DNA from: Leisingera sp. ANG59
GTDB taxonomy: Bacteria; Pseudomonadota; Alphaproteobacteria; Rhodobacterales; Rhodobacteraceae
DNA length: 64,000 nt
Assembly (NCBI RefSeq): GCF_013317235.1
Contig: NZ_WLCM01000019.1
Span: 8,808-72,807 of the forward strand
Reading direction: 5' to 3'
Numbering within the stretch: the stretch's first letter is position 1; every line of letters starts with the position of its first letter. Of the stretch, positions 36,997 to 46,488 are shown piece by piece. Made by a program: the position numbers and the translations under genes. The notes below the pieces were generated by a model that worked only from the letters and a program-made list of their open reading frames with translations, was not told where the DNA came from and made no database searches.

Positions 36997-37530
36997 ATGT
37001 CCCGTATTGGTAAGAAACCGGTCGAACTGCCCAGCGGCGTCTCCGCCTCTGTGTCCGGCCAGACCATCGAAGTGAAAGGCCCGAAAGGCGCCCGCACCTT
37101 CACCGCAACCGACGACGTCACCCTCTCCGTGAACGACAACGTTGTCACCATCGAGCCGCGCGGCAAGTCCAAGCGTGCCCGTCAGCAGTGGGGCATGTCC
37201 CGCACTCAGGTGGCCAACCTCGTGACCGGCGTGACCCAGGGCTTCAAGAAAGAGCTGGAGATTCAGGGTGTGGGTTACCGGGCTCAGATGCAGGGCAACA
37301 CCCTGAAGCTGAACCTGGGCTACAGCCACGACGTCGACTTCGTTGCGCCCGATGGCATCACCATCACCGCACCGAAGCAGACTGAAATCGTTGTGGAAGG
37401 TATCGACCAGCAGCAGGTGGGCGAAGTGGCGGCGAAGATCCGCGACTGGCGCCGTCCCGAGCCGTACAAAGGCAAGGGCATCCGCTACAAGGGCGAGTTC
37501 ATCTTCCGCAAGGAAGGCAAGAAGAAGTAA
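36997..37530 (+). CDS. rplF: 50S ribosomal protein L6
   Basis: The 177-residue protein has the two L6 repeats and the C-terminal signature [16 protein letters not shown]. It lies near the sarcin-ricin loop and factor-binding site. Spacing to neighbours is 11-12 bp on both sides. Confidence 0.98.
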   Translation: MSRIGKKPVELPSGVSASVSGQTIEVKGPKGARTFTATDDVTLSVNDNVVTIEPRGKSKRARQQWGMSRTQVANLVTGVTQGFKKELEIQGVGYRAQMQGNTLKLNLGYSHDVDFVAPDGITITAPKQTEIVVEGIDQQQVGEVAAKIRDWRRPEPYKGKGIRYKGEFIFRKEGKKK

Positions 37531-37541
37531 GGACCAGCAAA

Positions 37542-37901
37542 ATGGCAAACAGCAAACGTACCCTGTTTCTGAAGCGCCGGCTGCGCGTCCGGAACAAGCT
37601 TCGCAAAGTGAACGCAGGCCGTCCGCGTCTGTCCGTGCACCGTTCGAACAAGAACATCTCTGTTCAGCTGATCGACGACCTGCGCGGCGTGACCCTGGCA
37701 GCGGCGTCGACCCTGGAAAAAGATCTCGGTGTTGTCGGCAAGAACAACATCGAAGCGGCCACCAAAGTGGGTGCAGCAATCGCCGAACGCGCAAAAGCGG
37801 CTGGCGTGAGCGAAGCCTACTTCGACCGCGGCGGCTTCCTGTTCCACGGCAAGGTGAAGGCTCTGGCCGACGCTGCGCGTGAAGGCGGCCTGAAGATCTA
37901 A
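37542..37901 (+). CDS. rplR: 50S ribosomal protein L18
   Basis: The 119-residue protein ([27 protein letters not shown]-like [17 protein letters not shown]) is L18, which carries 5S rRNA to the 50S subunit with L5. It is followed by 114 bp holding two GC-rich hairpins before rpsE. Confidence 0.98.
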   Translation: MANSKRTLFLKRRLRVRNKLRKVNAGRPRLSVHRSNKNISVQLIDDLRGVTLAAASTLEKDLGVVGKNNIEAATKVGAAIAERAKAAGVSEAYFDRGGFLFHGKVKALADAAREGGLKI

Positions 37902-37909
37902 TCCCATGC

Positions 37910-37965
37910 GGGCGGCCTCTTGGGGCCGCCCCGATGATCCGGGAACCCGGACCCGTTCCGGGTTC
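37910..37965 (+). promoter_or_regulatory. Paired intercistronic hairpins between rplR and rpsE
   Basis: GGGCGGCC / GGCCGCCC (37910-37931) and GAACCCGG / CCGGGTTC (37943-37965) form two adjacent stems. No T run follows either, so they may modulate mRNA stability or processing within the operon. Confidence 0.4.
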
Positions 37966-38015
37966 ACCAAGGATTGATAGAACAGGCGCCTGGCGCCCTA
38001 TGAAAGGAATGCCTG

Positions 38016-38585
38016 ATGGCAGAACGTGAAAACCGCCGCGGCCCCCGCCGCGAGCGTGAAGAGGCACCGGAATTTGCAGATCGCCTGGTCGCGATCAACC
38101 GCGTGTCGAAAACCGTAAAAGGCGGCAAGCGCTTTGGCTTCGCAGCCCTGGTTGTCGTTGGCGACCAGAAAGGCCGCGTCGGCTTTGGCAAGGGCAAGGC
38201 GAAAGAAGTGCCCGAGGCGATCCGCAAGGCGACCGAGCAGGCGAAGCGCCAGATGATCCGCGTGCCGCTGAAAGAAGGCCGCACCCTGCACCACGACATG
38301 TCCGGCCGTCACGGCGCAGGCAAAGTTGTGATGCGGACCGCACCTGAAGGTACCGGTATCATCGCGGGCGGCCCGATGCGTGCCGTGTTCGAGATGCTGG
38401 GCATCAAGGACGTGGTCTCCAAGTCGATCGGTTCGCAGAACCCCTACAACATGATCCGCGCCACCCTGAACGGCCTGCAGAAAGAGCAGAGCCCGCGCTC
38501 GGTGGCTCAGCGCCGCGGCAAAAAGGTCGCCGACATCCTGCCCAAGCGGGACGAGGCACCGGCAGCTGCCGAAGCTGAAGCGTAA
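38016..38585 (+). CDS. rpsE: 30S ribosomal protein S5
   Basis: The 189-residue protein has the S5 double-stranded-RNA-binding N-domain ([40 protein letters not shown]) and the C-domain ([15 protein letters not shown]). It forms the mRNA entry and accuracy centre with S4. The alanine/glutamate-rich tail is typical of the class. Confidence 0.98.
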   Translation: MAERENRRGPRREREEAPEFADRLVAINRVSKTVKGGKRFGFAALVVVGDQKGRVGFGKGKAKEVPEAIRKATEQAKRQMIRVPLKEGRTLHHDMSGRHGAGKVVMRTAPEGTGIIAGGPMRAVFEMLGIKDVVSKSIGSQNPYNMIRATLNGLQKEQSPRSVAQRRGKKVADILPKRDEAPAAAEAEA

Positions 38586-38598
38586 GGAGTAGAGAGAC

Positions 38599-38787
38599 AT
38601 GGCAAAAACCATCGTCGTCAAGCAGATCGGCTCGCCGATCCGCCGCCCCGCCAAACAGCGCGCAACCCTGGTTGGCCTGGGCCTGAACAAGATGCACAAG
38701 ACCCGCGAGCTGGAGGATACCCCCTCCGTGCGCGGCATGGTCAACTCGATCCCGCATCTGGTTCAGATCATCGAAGAGCGCGGCTAA
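38599..38787 (+). CDS. rpmD: 50S ribosomal protein L30
   Basis: The 62-residue protein ([35 protein letters not shown]) is L30. It is normally followed at once by rplO, but here a terminator and 2.2 kb of other genes intervene. Confidence 0.97.
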   Translation: MAKTIVVKQIGSPIRRPAKQRATLVGLGLNKMHKTRELEDTPSVRGMVNSIPHLVQIIEERG

Positions 38788-38812
38788 GCCCCTTTTCGAG
38801 CACTGACTTTGG

Positions 38813-38845
38813 AAAACGCCTCCGGGAAACCGGGGGCGTTTTCGC
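38813..38845 (+). terminator. Intrinsic terminator after rpmD
   Basis: AAAACGCCTCCGG / CCGGGGGCGTTTT forms a stem with an inherent T tract on the 3' side. It ends the rpmC-rpmD unit, so rplO and secY need their own promoter. Confidence 0.85.
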
Positions 38846-39037
38846 ATGTGAAACGCGTTCTTGGAGGCGGGACGGGCCGTTTGCCCGGCAGCAAGCCCCT
38901 TGCAGCGCATGCATAGCGGCTTGCCGGTTCCGTCAGTTGTTCGACTCAGGCCCCGGTCCTATCTCGGTGTCACAGCAAACGACCAAACACGGACCGCCGG
39001 GAATAGGCCCGGCCCGCAACAGACAAGGACCTTAACG

Positions 39038-39250
39038 ATGGCACATGTTATCTCCGCTGCACACACCGGCCACAGCCTCAGCGCCCGCATCCGCGCAGCC
39101 GTTGAAGGGCTGGTCGACTCCTGGGCCAAAGCCCGCGAATTCCAGCGCACCTACAACGAGCTGGACGCGCTGAGCGACCACGAGCTCTCGGACATCGGCG
39201 TCCGCCGCAGCGATATCGCCGACATCGCGCGCCAGCACGTCTACGGCTAA
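39038..39250 (+). CDS. DUF1127 small protein (first copy)
   Basis: The 70-residue protein has the DUF1127 pattern: a basic helix, EFQRTYNELDALSDHELSDI, GVRRSDIADIARQHVYG. DUF1127 proteins of alphaproteobacteria are small, Arg-rich and in some cases RNA-binding stress-response factors. Its ATG at 39038 has AAGGA upstream. The 3' end carries a CCTCCTCC-loop hairpin and terminator. A second copy follows 267 bp later. Confidence 0.85.
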   Translation: MAHVISAAHTGHSLSARIRAAVEGLVDSWAKAREFQRTYNELDALSDHELSDIGVRRSDIADIARQHVYG

Positions 39251-39341
39251 GAACTCCCTTTCTCCCGGGCGCTCCTCTCCTCCTCCTCTTCATGCCCGGG
39301 CCAAAGCGCCTCTGCCCCATCCGGGGCGGGGGCGTTTTCTT
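39251..39341 (+). ncRNA. Cuckoo/CcsR-like small RNA downstream of DUF1127 copy 1
   Basis: A hairpin with stem CCCGGGC (39264-39270) / GCCCGGG (39294-39300) presents CCTCCTCC (39279-39286) in its loop. It is followed by an intrinsic terminator at 39306-39340. Alphaproteobacterial Cuckoo RNAs, such as the Rhodobacter CcsR RNAs, have this loop motif and lie just behind DUF1127 genes, being cut from the same transcript. The motif is an anti-Shine-Dalgarno sequence. The assignment rests on position and motif only. Confidence 0.6.
39306..39340 (+). terminator. Terminator of the first DUF1127/sRNA module
   Basis: The stem GCGCCTCTGCCCC / GGGGCGGGGGCG with an ATC loop ends in GTTTTCTTTT. It closes the first module. 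Confidence 0.8.
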
Positions 39342-39517
39342 TTGCCGGCTTTCAAGATCCCTCACGCATTTGTGCTATGCGTGCCCGGCATAGCCGCCAG
39401 ACCAAAGCGCCCGTTGCACCTCCGCCGGGCCATCCTTATTTCCCGTTCACCTCAGACGAACAGATCAAGCGACGCGCCGGAAGCACGTTCCGGCAGCGCA
39501 GCGAAGGAACAAGAACA

Positions 39518-39733
39518 ATGGCTTATTCAACTCTCACCGCGCCGGTTTCCGCCGGCATCCCCGCCCGCCTGGCAGGCATCGTGTCCGGCCTGATCCGGAA
39601 CTGGCAGCTGCGCCGCGAATACCGGCAGACCGTCCACGCGCTGCGCGCGCTCTCGGCCCGCGATCTGGCCGACATTGGCCTCAGCCGGTGCGCCATCCCC
39701 GGCGCCGCCCGCGAGCACGTCTACGGCAAGTGA
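39518..39733 (+). CDS. DUF1127 small protein (second copy)
   Basis: The 71-residue paralogue shares the C-terminal pattern with the first copy (REYRQTVHALRALSARDLADI, GLSRCAIPGAAREHVYGK) but has a diverged N-terminus. A good start is the ATG at 39518 after GAAGGAACAAGAACA. The conserved tail REHVYG/RQHVYG and the shared downstream hairpin design indicate tandem duplication of a whole gene-plus-sRNA module. Confidence 0.85.
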   Translation: MAYSTLTAPVSAGIPARLAGIVSGLIRNWQLRREYRQTVHALRALSARDLADIGLSRCAIPGAAREHVYGK

Positions 39734-39818
39734 TCTCCCCGGCCGGCTGATGGATCCTCCTCCCGCTCCAACAGTCCGACCCCAAAGCGCCCCCGCCACT
39801 CCGGCGGGGGCGTTTTTG
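39734..39818 (+). ncRNA. Cuckoo/CcsR-like small RNA downstream of DUF1127 copy 2
   Basis: CGGCTG (39744-39749) can pair with CAG-CCG (39772-39778, one bulged T) and GGA with TCC, leaving CCTCCTCCC (39756-39764) in the loop. A strong terminator follows at 39788-39817. The arrangement repeats that behind the first DUF1127 gene, although the primary sequence outside the motif differs. That divergence supports conserved function of the loop. Confidence 0.55.
39788..39817 (+). terminator. Terminator of the second DUF1127/sRNA module
   Basis: CGCCCCCGCC / GGCGGGGGCG is a perfect 10-bp stem followed by TTTTTG, a textbook intrinsic terminator. Confidence 0.9.
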
Positions 39819-39865
39819 TTTGTTCTCCGGGCAAGCACGAAAAAGTCACCGTCCGGCGGCACGCC

Positions 39866-39959
39866 GGGCAGCGCCCGAACCGCCCCCGTCAAACCGAAGG
39901 TTTGCCTCCGGCAAAACGGGTGGGCGCTCTTCGCCCACCCCTCGGTTCGGGCGCTGCCC
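39866..39959. repeat. Branched (three-way-junction-like) inverted repeat element
   Basis: A perfect 17-bp outer stem (GGGCAGCGCCCGAACCG at 39866-39882 with its complement at 39943-39959) encloses two smaller hairpins. These are TTTGCC/GGCAAA at 39901-39915 and GGGTGGGCG/CGCCCACCC at 39918-39940. No gene is present from 39819 to 40284. This compact self-complementary block looks like an interspersed repeat or structured RNA and not a simple terminator. Confidence 0.6.
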
Positions 39960-40284
39960 TCCGGGAACTTCAAAACCGGGGTCTCCAGAGCGTTGCGCAG
40001 CCACCGTACGCACCGCCTACGGGGTTTTAACCCGTCTCTGGCAATATCATCCCCGGTCATGATCACCCGCCGGGCCTGACACCCCCGGCACCTGGAACTG
40101 GGCTCCGGTCTGGCACCCGGAGCGCGCAGACGCGTTTTCGCATGGGCAATGCCCATCCCATCTCCACCCCGGCGGCGCCGCCACCCTTAAACGGACGGCC
40201 TAAAGCGGAACGGAGACAGAGGCAGGCAGTACTGAGAGCAACCGGCAGGGCAGGGGCCTTGGCGGGCGGCAAGTGCATTCGGAT

Positions 40285-40791
40285 TCAGGGCAAGTACAGC
40301 TTGAGGAACGCATCGAAGCTTTTTGCGAGCTTTGTTGTTGTCAAGAAGTCATGATCCCAAAAGAGAACCGGAGCCTCCCAAGGGGATCCGCCGCGCAAAG
40401 CCTCCATGTCAAAGCAGATTTGGTTTCCGGAGCTGTCATTTGCAAAAGGAAGAAGGCTTTCCGGCATACCGGCTTCACGCCACACCAGCGCTTTCTGCAC
40501 GTCGGTTGGATGGTGGAAGTCAGCCAAGTGAGGTGCGCGCTCTGGAAGGATCAGCGCTAAAGGCGGAAACCGATTGAGCCATTTGAAATGCCGGTTAGCC
40601 TTTTCGCTAAGCCAGTCCCAAAGTCTAGCAGTCGGTGAAGGCAATCCTACTTCCAGCAATTGGGAGAGATAACTTGCAGGCAGTGTAATGGCCAAATTTT
40701 TTTCAAGAGCCCTTAGGTCGCCCTCATTAACGGTTGTTGGGCGATAGTCAGGGTGGCTCCAAGATTCGTGAAATTTCTTTAAGTTGCTCAT
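40285..40791 (-). CDS. SMI1/KNR4 (SUKH) family protein
   Basis: The 168-residue protein has the SUKH-type pattern: [22 protein letters not shown] near the N-terminus, [16 protein letters not shown] in the middle and PVLFWDHDF towards the end. SUKH proteins are often immunity proteins against secreted polymorphic toxins. No toxin gene is adjacent, so it may be an orphan immunity gene. The ATG at 40791 with GAGG upstream is preferred over a TTG four codons earlier. It is transcribed against the ribosomal genes. Confidence 0.75.
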   Translation of the reverse strand: MSNLKKFHESWSHPDYRPTTVNEGDLRALEKNLAITLPASYLSQLLEVGLPSPTARLWDWLSEKANRHFKWLNRFPPLALILPERAPHLADFHHPTDVQKALVWREAGMPESLLPFANDSSGNQICFDMEALRGGSPWEAPVLFWDHDFLTTTKLAKSFDAFLKLYLP

Positions 40792-40988
40792 TGTCGGCCT
40801 CAATCAAAATAGCGGACATCCTTTGGCTGTGTCTGCGAAAGTCAACAGCTTTCGCCTCCACCCTTGATCCCTCGCCCCAACCCGTTTATAGGCACCCGGT
40901 GGCGTTCCGCGCCACGGAATCACCAATCAAGAAACGCCGTGTTTGGCCCATCACGCTTCGGGGGCCACATCCGGCAAGGAGAAGCGAC

Positions 40989-41459
40989 ATGAAACTTCAC
41001 GAATTGCGCGACAATGCAGGCGCCGCCAAGAAACGCACCCGTGTGGCCCGTGGCCCCGGTTCCGGCAAAGGCAAAATGGGCGGCCGCGGCATCAAAGGCC
41101 AGAAATCCCGTTCGGGCGTATCGATCAATGGCTACGAAGGCGGCCAGATGCCCTTGTACCAGCGTCTGCCCAAGCGCGGCTTCAACAAGCCGAACCGCAA
41201 GGCATACGCCGTTGTGAACCTGGGCCTGATCCAGAAATTCATCGACGCAGGCAAGCTGGACGCGGCCTCCATCACCGAGGATTCGCTGGTTGCCTCCGGC
41301 CTGGTCCGCCGTAAACTGGACGGCGTCCGCATCCTGGCCAAAGGCGAAATCACCGCCAAAGCAACCATCGCTGTCACCGGCGCATCCGCTGCTGCTGTTG
41401 ACGCTGTTGCAAAAGCTGGCGGCACTCTGACTGTGGCAGCCCCCGCCGCCGCAGAGTAA
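40989..41459 (+). CDS. rplO: 50S ribosomal protein L15
   Basis: The 156-residue protein has [20 protein letters not shown], the glycine-rich [20 protein letters not shown] and [20 protein letters not shown]. It starts at 40989 after AAGGAGAAGCGAC. It follows the DUF1127/SUKH insertion rather than rpmD, and precedes secY by 111 bp containing a hairpin. Confidence 0.98.
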   Translation: MKLHELRDNAGAAKKRTRVARGPGSGKGKMGGRGIKGQKSRSGVSINGYEGGQMPLYQRLPKRGFNKPNRKAYAVVNLGLIQKFIDAGKLDAASITEDSLVASGLVRRKLDGVRILAKGEITAKATIAVTGASAAAVDAVAKAGGTLTVAAPAAAE

Positions 41460-41510
41460 CGGCTTGTGAGCGGCGCCAATGCCGCTTACATAGTCTCCGA
41501 GTTTTCCTAG

Positions 41511-41550
41511 AACGCCGCCCGAGCCGGAAAACGGTTCCGGGCGGCGTTTC
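41511..41550 (+). terminator. Hairpin between rplO and secY
   Basis: AACGCCGCCC / GGGCGGCGTT is a perfect 10-bp stem with a partly paired loop, followed by only TTTCGC. It may be a weak terminator that tunes secY relative to rplO. Confidence 0.55.
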
Positions 41551-41570
41551 GCTAAAGAAGAGACCTTTTC

Positions 41571-42931
<1,361 letters not shown>

Positions 42932-42935
<4 letters not shown>

Positions 42936-43579
42936 CCAACATTATTCTCCTTGGCCCGCCTGGTGCGGGCAAAGGTACGCAAGCGCGCTACCTGGTTGAA
43001 TCCCGCGGCATGGTGCAACTCAGCACCGGCGACATGCTGCGGGAGGCCCAGACCTCCGGCACTGAAATGGGCAAGAAAGTTGCCGCCATCATGGCCGAAG
43101 GCAAGCTGGTCACCGACCAGATCGTGATCGGCCTGATCCGCGAAAAGCTGCAGGGCGGCGCCGAGGGCGGCTTCATCTTCGACGGTTTTCCGCGCACCCT
43201 GGCCCAGGCCGACGCGCTGGCCAAGCTCCTCGATGAGATGGATCTCAAGCTCGACGCCGTGATCGAGATGCAGGTCGATGACGACGCGCTGGTCGCCCGT
43301 ATCACCGGCCGCTCCACCTGCGGCGGCTGCGGCGAGGTCTACCACGATCAGACCAAACCCTGGCCGGCCGATGGCAAATGCGCCAACTGCGGCAGCGACA
43401 ACGTGCAGCGCCGGGCGGATGACAATGAGGACAGCCTCAAGACCCGCCTGATGGAATACTACAAGAAGACCTCGCCGCTGATCGGCTACTACTACGCCAA
43501 GGGCAACCTCCAGCGCCTGGACGGCCTTGCGTCGATCGAGGAAGTCCGCAAGAGCATGGCTTGGATCATGGGCGAATAA
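42932..43579 (+). CDS. adk: Adenylate kinase
   Basis: The 215-residue long-form adenylate kinase has the P-loop [10 protein letters not shown] at residues 7-16, DGFPRT and the LID domain. The LID carries four cysteines (CGGCGEVY ... CANCGSD), which suggests a zinc-bound LID. It converts ATP and AMP to two ADP. It is coupled to secY as in many bacteria. Confidence 0.97.
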
Positions 43580-43602
43580 GCCGCCCGTTTACCGGATCGG
43601 AG

Positions 43603-43634
43603 TGCCCCGTGCTGCATAAGCGCGGGGCGTTTTC
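43603..43634 (+). terminator. Intrinsic terminator after adk
   Basis: TGCCCCGTGC / GCGCGGGGCG closes on a short loop and is followed by TTTTC. It ends the rplO-secY-adk unit. Confidence 0.75.
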
Positions 43635-43666
43635 AATTCCGGGGTTGCGTTTTCTCCGAACACGGG

Positions 43667-43827
43667 TTGACCCCCGCGGCAATTCCACATAGGCAACCCC
43701 ATCCCTTCTGGGAATGATTCCCGGCGGATGGATTCGTCTGTCTGCCGTACCACCTCGAAATGCTGGACCCTCTGGCCACACTGCCACGGTCAAGTGTTGT
43801 GAAAAAAGGTTCCGGCGTTACGGAACC
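43667..43827 (+). promoter_or_regulatory. Candidate promoter and leader hairpin of rpsM
   Basis: TTGACC at 43667 with TAGGCA 17 bases later at 43690 is a possible sigma-70 promoter. Closer to the gene, GGTTCCG (43808) / CGGAACC (43821-43827) forms a 7-bp hairpin just before the ribosome binding site. Both support a separate transcription start for rpsM-rpsK-rpoA-rplQ. Confidence 0.4.
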
Positions 43828-43849
43828 GCAACGAAAAGGAAAGTGACAC

Positions 43850-44218
43850 GTGGCACGTATTGCCGGCGTTAACATCCCGACTGCAAAGCGGGTTCCCATC
43901 GCCCTCACCTACATCACCGGTATCGGCAACACCTCGGCGAAAGCCATCTGTGAGGCTGTTGGCATCGACGCAACCCGTCGTGTGAACGAACTGTCCGACG
44001 CTGAAGTTCTGGCCGTGCGCGAGCACATCGACGCCAACTACACCGTCGAAGGCGACCTGCGCCGTGAAGTGACCATGAACATCAAGCGCCTGATGGACCT
44101 GGGCTGCTACCGTGGCCTGCGCCACCGCCGCAACCTGCCGGTCCGCGGTCAGCGCACCCACACCAACGCCCGCACCCGCAAGGGCCCGGCGAAGCCGATC
44201 GCCGGCAAGAAGAAGTAA
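43850..44218 (+). CDS. rpsM: 30S ribosomal protein S13
   Basis: The 122-residue protein starts with GTG ([15 protein letters not shown]) after AAGGAAAGTGACAC. It has the H2TH region [16 protein letters not shown] and the basic tail [17 protein letters not shown]. It contacts the tRNA P site and L5. Confidence 0.98.
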   Translation: MARIAGVNIPTAKRVPIALTYITGIGNTSAKAICEAVGIDATRRVNELSDAEVLAVREHIDANYTVEGDLRREVTMNIKRLMDLGCYRGLRHRRNLPVRGQRTHTNARTRKGPAKPIAGKKK

Positions 44219-44232
44219 GGGGGGCTTGATCA

Positions 44233-44622
44233 ATGGCACGCGATAAAACCCGCATTAAGCGTAAAGAGCGCAAGAACATCGCCTCCGGCGTTGCTCACGT
44301 GAACTCTTCGTTCAACAACACCAAGATCCTGATCTCCGACGTGCAGGGCAACGCGATCTCCTGGTCGTCCGCCGGCACCATGGGCTTCAAAGGCTCCCGG
44401 AAATCCACTCCTTACGCGGCTCAGATGGCTGCTGAGGACGCGGGCAAGAAAGCCCAGGAACACGGTGTAAAGACCCTGGAAGTCGAAGTTCAGGGCCCCG
44501 GCTCCGGCCGTGAATCGGCTCTGCGCGCACTGGCCGCTGTCGGCTTCAACATCACCTCGATCCGGGATGTGACCCCGATCGCGCACAACGGCTGCCGCCC
44601 GCCGAAGCGCCGCCGCGTTTAA
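44233..44622 (+). CDS. rpsK: 30S ribosomal protein S11
   Basis: The 129-residue protein has [31 protein letters not shown] and the terminal THNG-type segment [16 protein letters not shown]. It lies on the 30S platform near the E site. rpsD, which often follows, is not here. Confidence 0.98.
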   Translation: MARDKTRIKRKERKNIASGVAHVNSSFNNTKILISDVQGNAISWSSAGTMGFKGSRKSTPYAAQMAAEDAGKKAQEHGVKTLEVEVQGPGSGRESALRALAAVGFNITSIRDVTPIAHNGCRPPKRRRV

Positions 44623-44735
44623 TCCGAATTTTTTGCTGGGGCCCCGCTTGATTCGCAGGGCCCCAGTGCGTCATTTAAACCTCGGGCGTCCTTGGCCTTC
44701 CGGACATGGGGCAGGGACAGGAATGGAGGGAACGC

Positions 44736-45752
44736 ATGATCCATAAGAACTGGGCAGAGCTGATCAAGCCGGCACAGCTGGAAGTGAAGCCGGGCAACGA
44801 TCCTGCGCGTCAGGCAACTGTCGTCGCAGAGCCGCTGGAACGCGGTTTCGGCCTGACCCTGGGCAACGCGCTGCGCCGCGTCCTGATGAGCTCGCTGCAA
44901 GGCGCGGCCATCACCAGCGTGCAGATCGACAATGTTCTGCACGAGTTTTCGTCCGTGGCCGGTGTTCGTGAAGATGTCACCGACATCATCCTGAACCTCA
45001 AGGGCGTGTCCCTGCGCATGGAAGTCGAAGGCCCCAAGCGCCTGTCGATCAATGCCAAGGGCCCGGCAGTTGTCACCGCTGGCGACATCGCCGAGACCGC
45101 AGGCATCGAGGTTCTGAACCGCGACCACGTGATCTGCCACCTGGACGACGGCGCCGACCTGTTCATGGAACTGACCGTGAACACCGGCAAGGGCTATGTT
45201 TCGGCAGACAAGAACAAGCCGGAAGACGCACCGATCGGCCTGATCCCGATCGACGCGATCTACTCGCCGGTCAAGAAGGTCTCCTATGACGTGCAGCCGA
45301 CCCGTGAGGGCCAGGTGCTGGACTATGACAAGCTGACCATGAAGGTGGAAACCGACGGCTCCATCACCCCCGATGACGCCGTGGCCTTTGCTGCCCGCAT
45401 CCTGCAGGACCAGCTGGGCATCTTCGTCAACTTCGACGAGCCGGAATCGGCCGGCCGCCAGGACGAGGACGACGGTCTCGAGTTCAACCCGCTTCTGCTC
45501 AAGAAAGTGGACGAGCTGGAACTGTCAGTGCGTTCGGCAAACTGCCTGAAGAACGACAACATCGTCTACATCGGCGACCTGATCCAGAAGACCGAAGCGG
45601 AGATGCTGCGCACCCCGAACTTCGGCCGCAAGTCGCTGAACGAGATCAAAGAAGTGCTGTCGGGCATGGGCCTGCACCTTGGCATGGATGTCGAGGACTG
45701 GCCGCCGGACAACATCGAAGATCTGGCCAAGAAGTTCGAAGACAGCTTCTGA
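44736..45752 (+). CDS. rpoA: RNA polymerase alpha subunit
   Basis: The 338-residue protein begins [16 protein letters not shown] (GGAGGG ten bases upstream). It has the N-terminal assembly domain ([20 protein letters not shown]) and the C-terminal helix-hairpin-helix DNA-binding domain ([30 protein letters not shown]). An upstream in-frame ATG at 44706 is rejected. A GC-rich inverted repeat lies in the rpsK-rpoA gap at 44636-44666. Confidence 0.98.
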   Translation: MIHKNWAELIKPAQLEVKPGNDPARQATVVAEPLERGFGLTLGNALRRVLMSSLQGAAITSVQIDNVLHEFSSVAGVREDVTDIILNLKGVSLRMEVEGPKRLSINAKGPAVVTAGDIAETAGIEVLNRDHVICHLDDGADLFMELTVNTGKGYVSADKNKPEDAPIGLIPIDAIYSPVKKVSYDVQPTREGQVLDYDKLTMKVETDGSITPDDAVAFAARILQDQLGIFVNFDEPESAGRQDEDDGLEFNPLLLKKVDELELSVRSANCLKNDNIVYIGDLIQKTEAEMLRTPNFGRKSLNEIKEVLSGMGLHLGMDVEDWPPDNIEDLAKKFEDSF

Positions 45753-45888
45753 TGGTTTCGGGGAGGGCTTCGGCCCTCCTCTTCAATGCCCGGACCTGCC
45801 GGGGACGACATGGGCACCCGCCCCAAGGAGAGCAGCTGACACGCATCAGCCGCCTGACAAAGCAAAACGCAAGATAAGGAATTGAAAA

Positions 45889-46317
45889 ATGCGTCACGCA
45901 CGTGGTTACCGCCGCCTGAACCGTACTCATGAGCACCGCAAGGCCCTGTTCTCCAACATGGCCGGCTCGCTGATCGAGCACGAGCAGATCAAGACCACCC
46001 TGCCCAAGGCAAAAGAACTGCGCCCGATCGTTGAAAAACTGATCACCCTGGCGAAACGCGGCGACCTGCACGCCCGCCGTCAGGCCGCAGCCAAGCTGAA
46101 AGAGGACAAGGACGTCGCGAAACTGTTCGAGGTTCTGGGCCCGCGCTACAAGGACCGTCAGGGCGGCTATGTCCGTGTCCTGAAGGCCGGCTTCCGCTAT
46201 GGCGACATGGCTCCGATGGCAATCATCGAGTTCGTCGACCGCGACGTTTCCGCCAAAGGCGCCGCCGACAAGGCCCGCCTGGAAGCAGAAGAAGCAACTG
46301 CTGAGGCAGACGAATAA
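45889..46317 (+). CDS. rplQ: 50S ribosomal protein L17
   Basis: The 142-residue protein ([40 protein letters not shown]) is L17, with an acidic, Glu/Ala-rich tail typical of alphaproteobacteria. It is the last gene of the alpha operon. Confidence 0.98.
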   Translation: MRHARGYRRLNRTHEHRKALFSNMAGSLIEHEQIKTTLPKAKELRPIVEKLITLAKRGDLHARRQAAAKLKEDKDVAKLFEVLGPRYKDRQGGYVRVLKAGFRYGDMAPMAIIEFVDRDVSAKGAADKARLEAEEATAEADE

Positions 46318-46350
46318 GACGCGCTGAACCTTTTCGGGTTCACTGTCTGG

Positions 46351-46380
46351 CCCCCGCTCCACCCGGAGCGGGGGTTTTTT
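46351..46380 (+). terminator. Intrinsic terminator of the alpha operon
   Basis: CCCCCGCTCC / GGAGCGGGGG with an ACCC loop is followed by six T residues. It closes the ribosomal block. Confidence 0.92.
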
Positions 46381-46488
46381 GTTACGCAACGGCAGGTTCG
46401 GCCATTCTGGATTCACTTTCCATGTGAAAGGGAATCGTAATTTTCTTCTGACTTAACTCTCGCATCCGAAATTTCCGGGACAGATGTG

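Noticed and set aside
44636-44666. Terminator between rpsK and rpoA
   Set aside because: CTGGGGCCC / GGGCCCCAG is a strong inverted repeat, but the T run precedes rather than follows it on the coding strand. rpoA would be cut off, so it is noted only as a hairpin.
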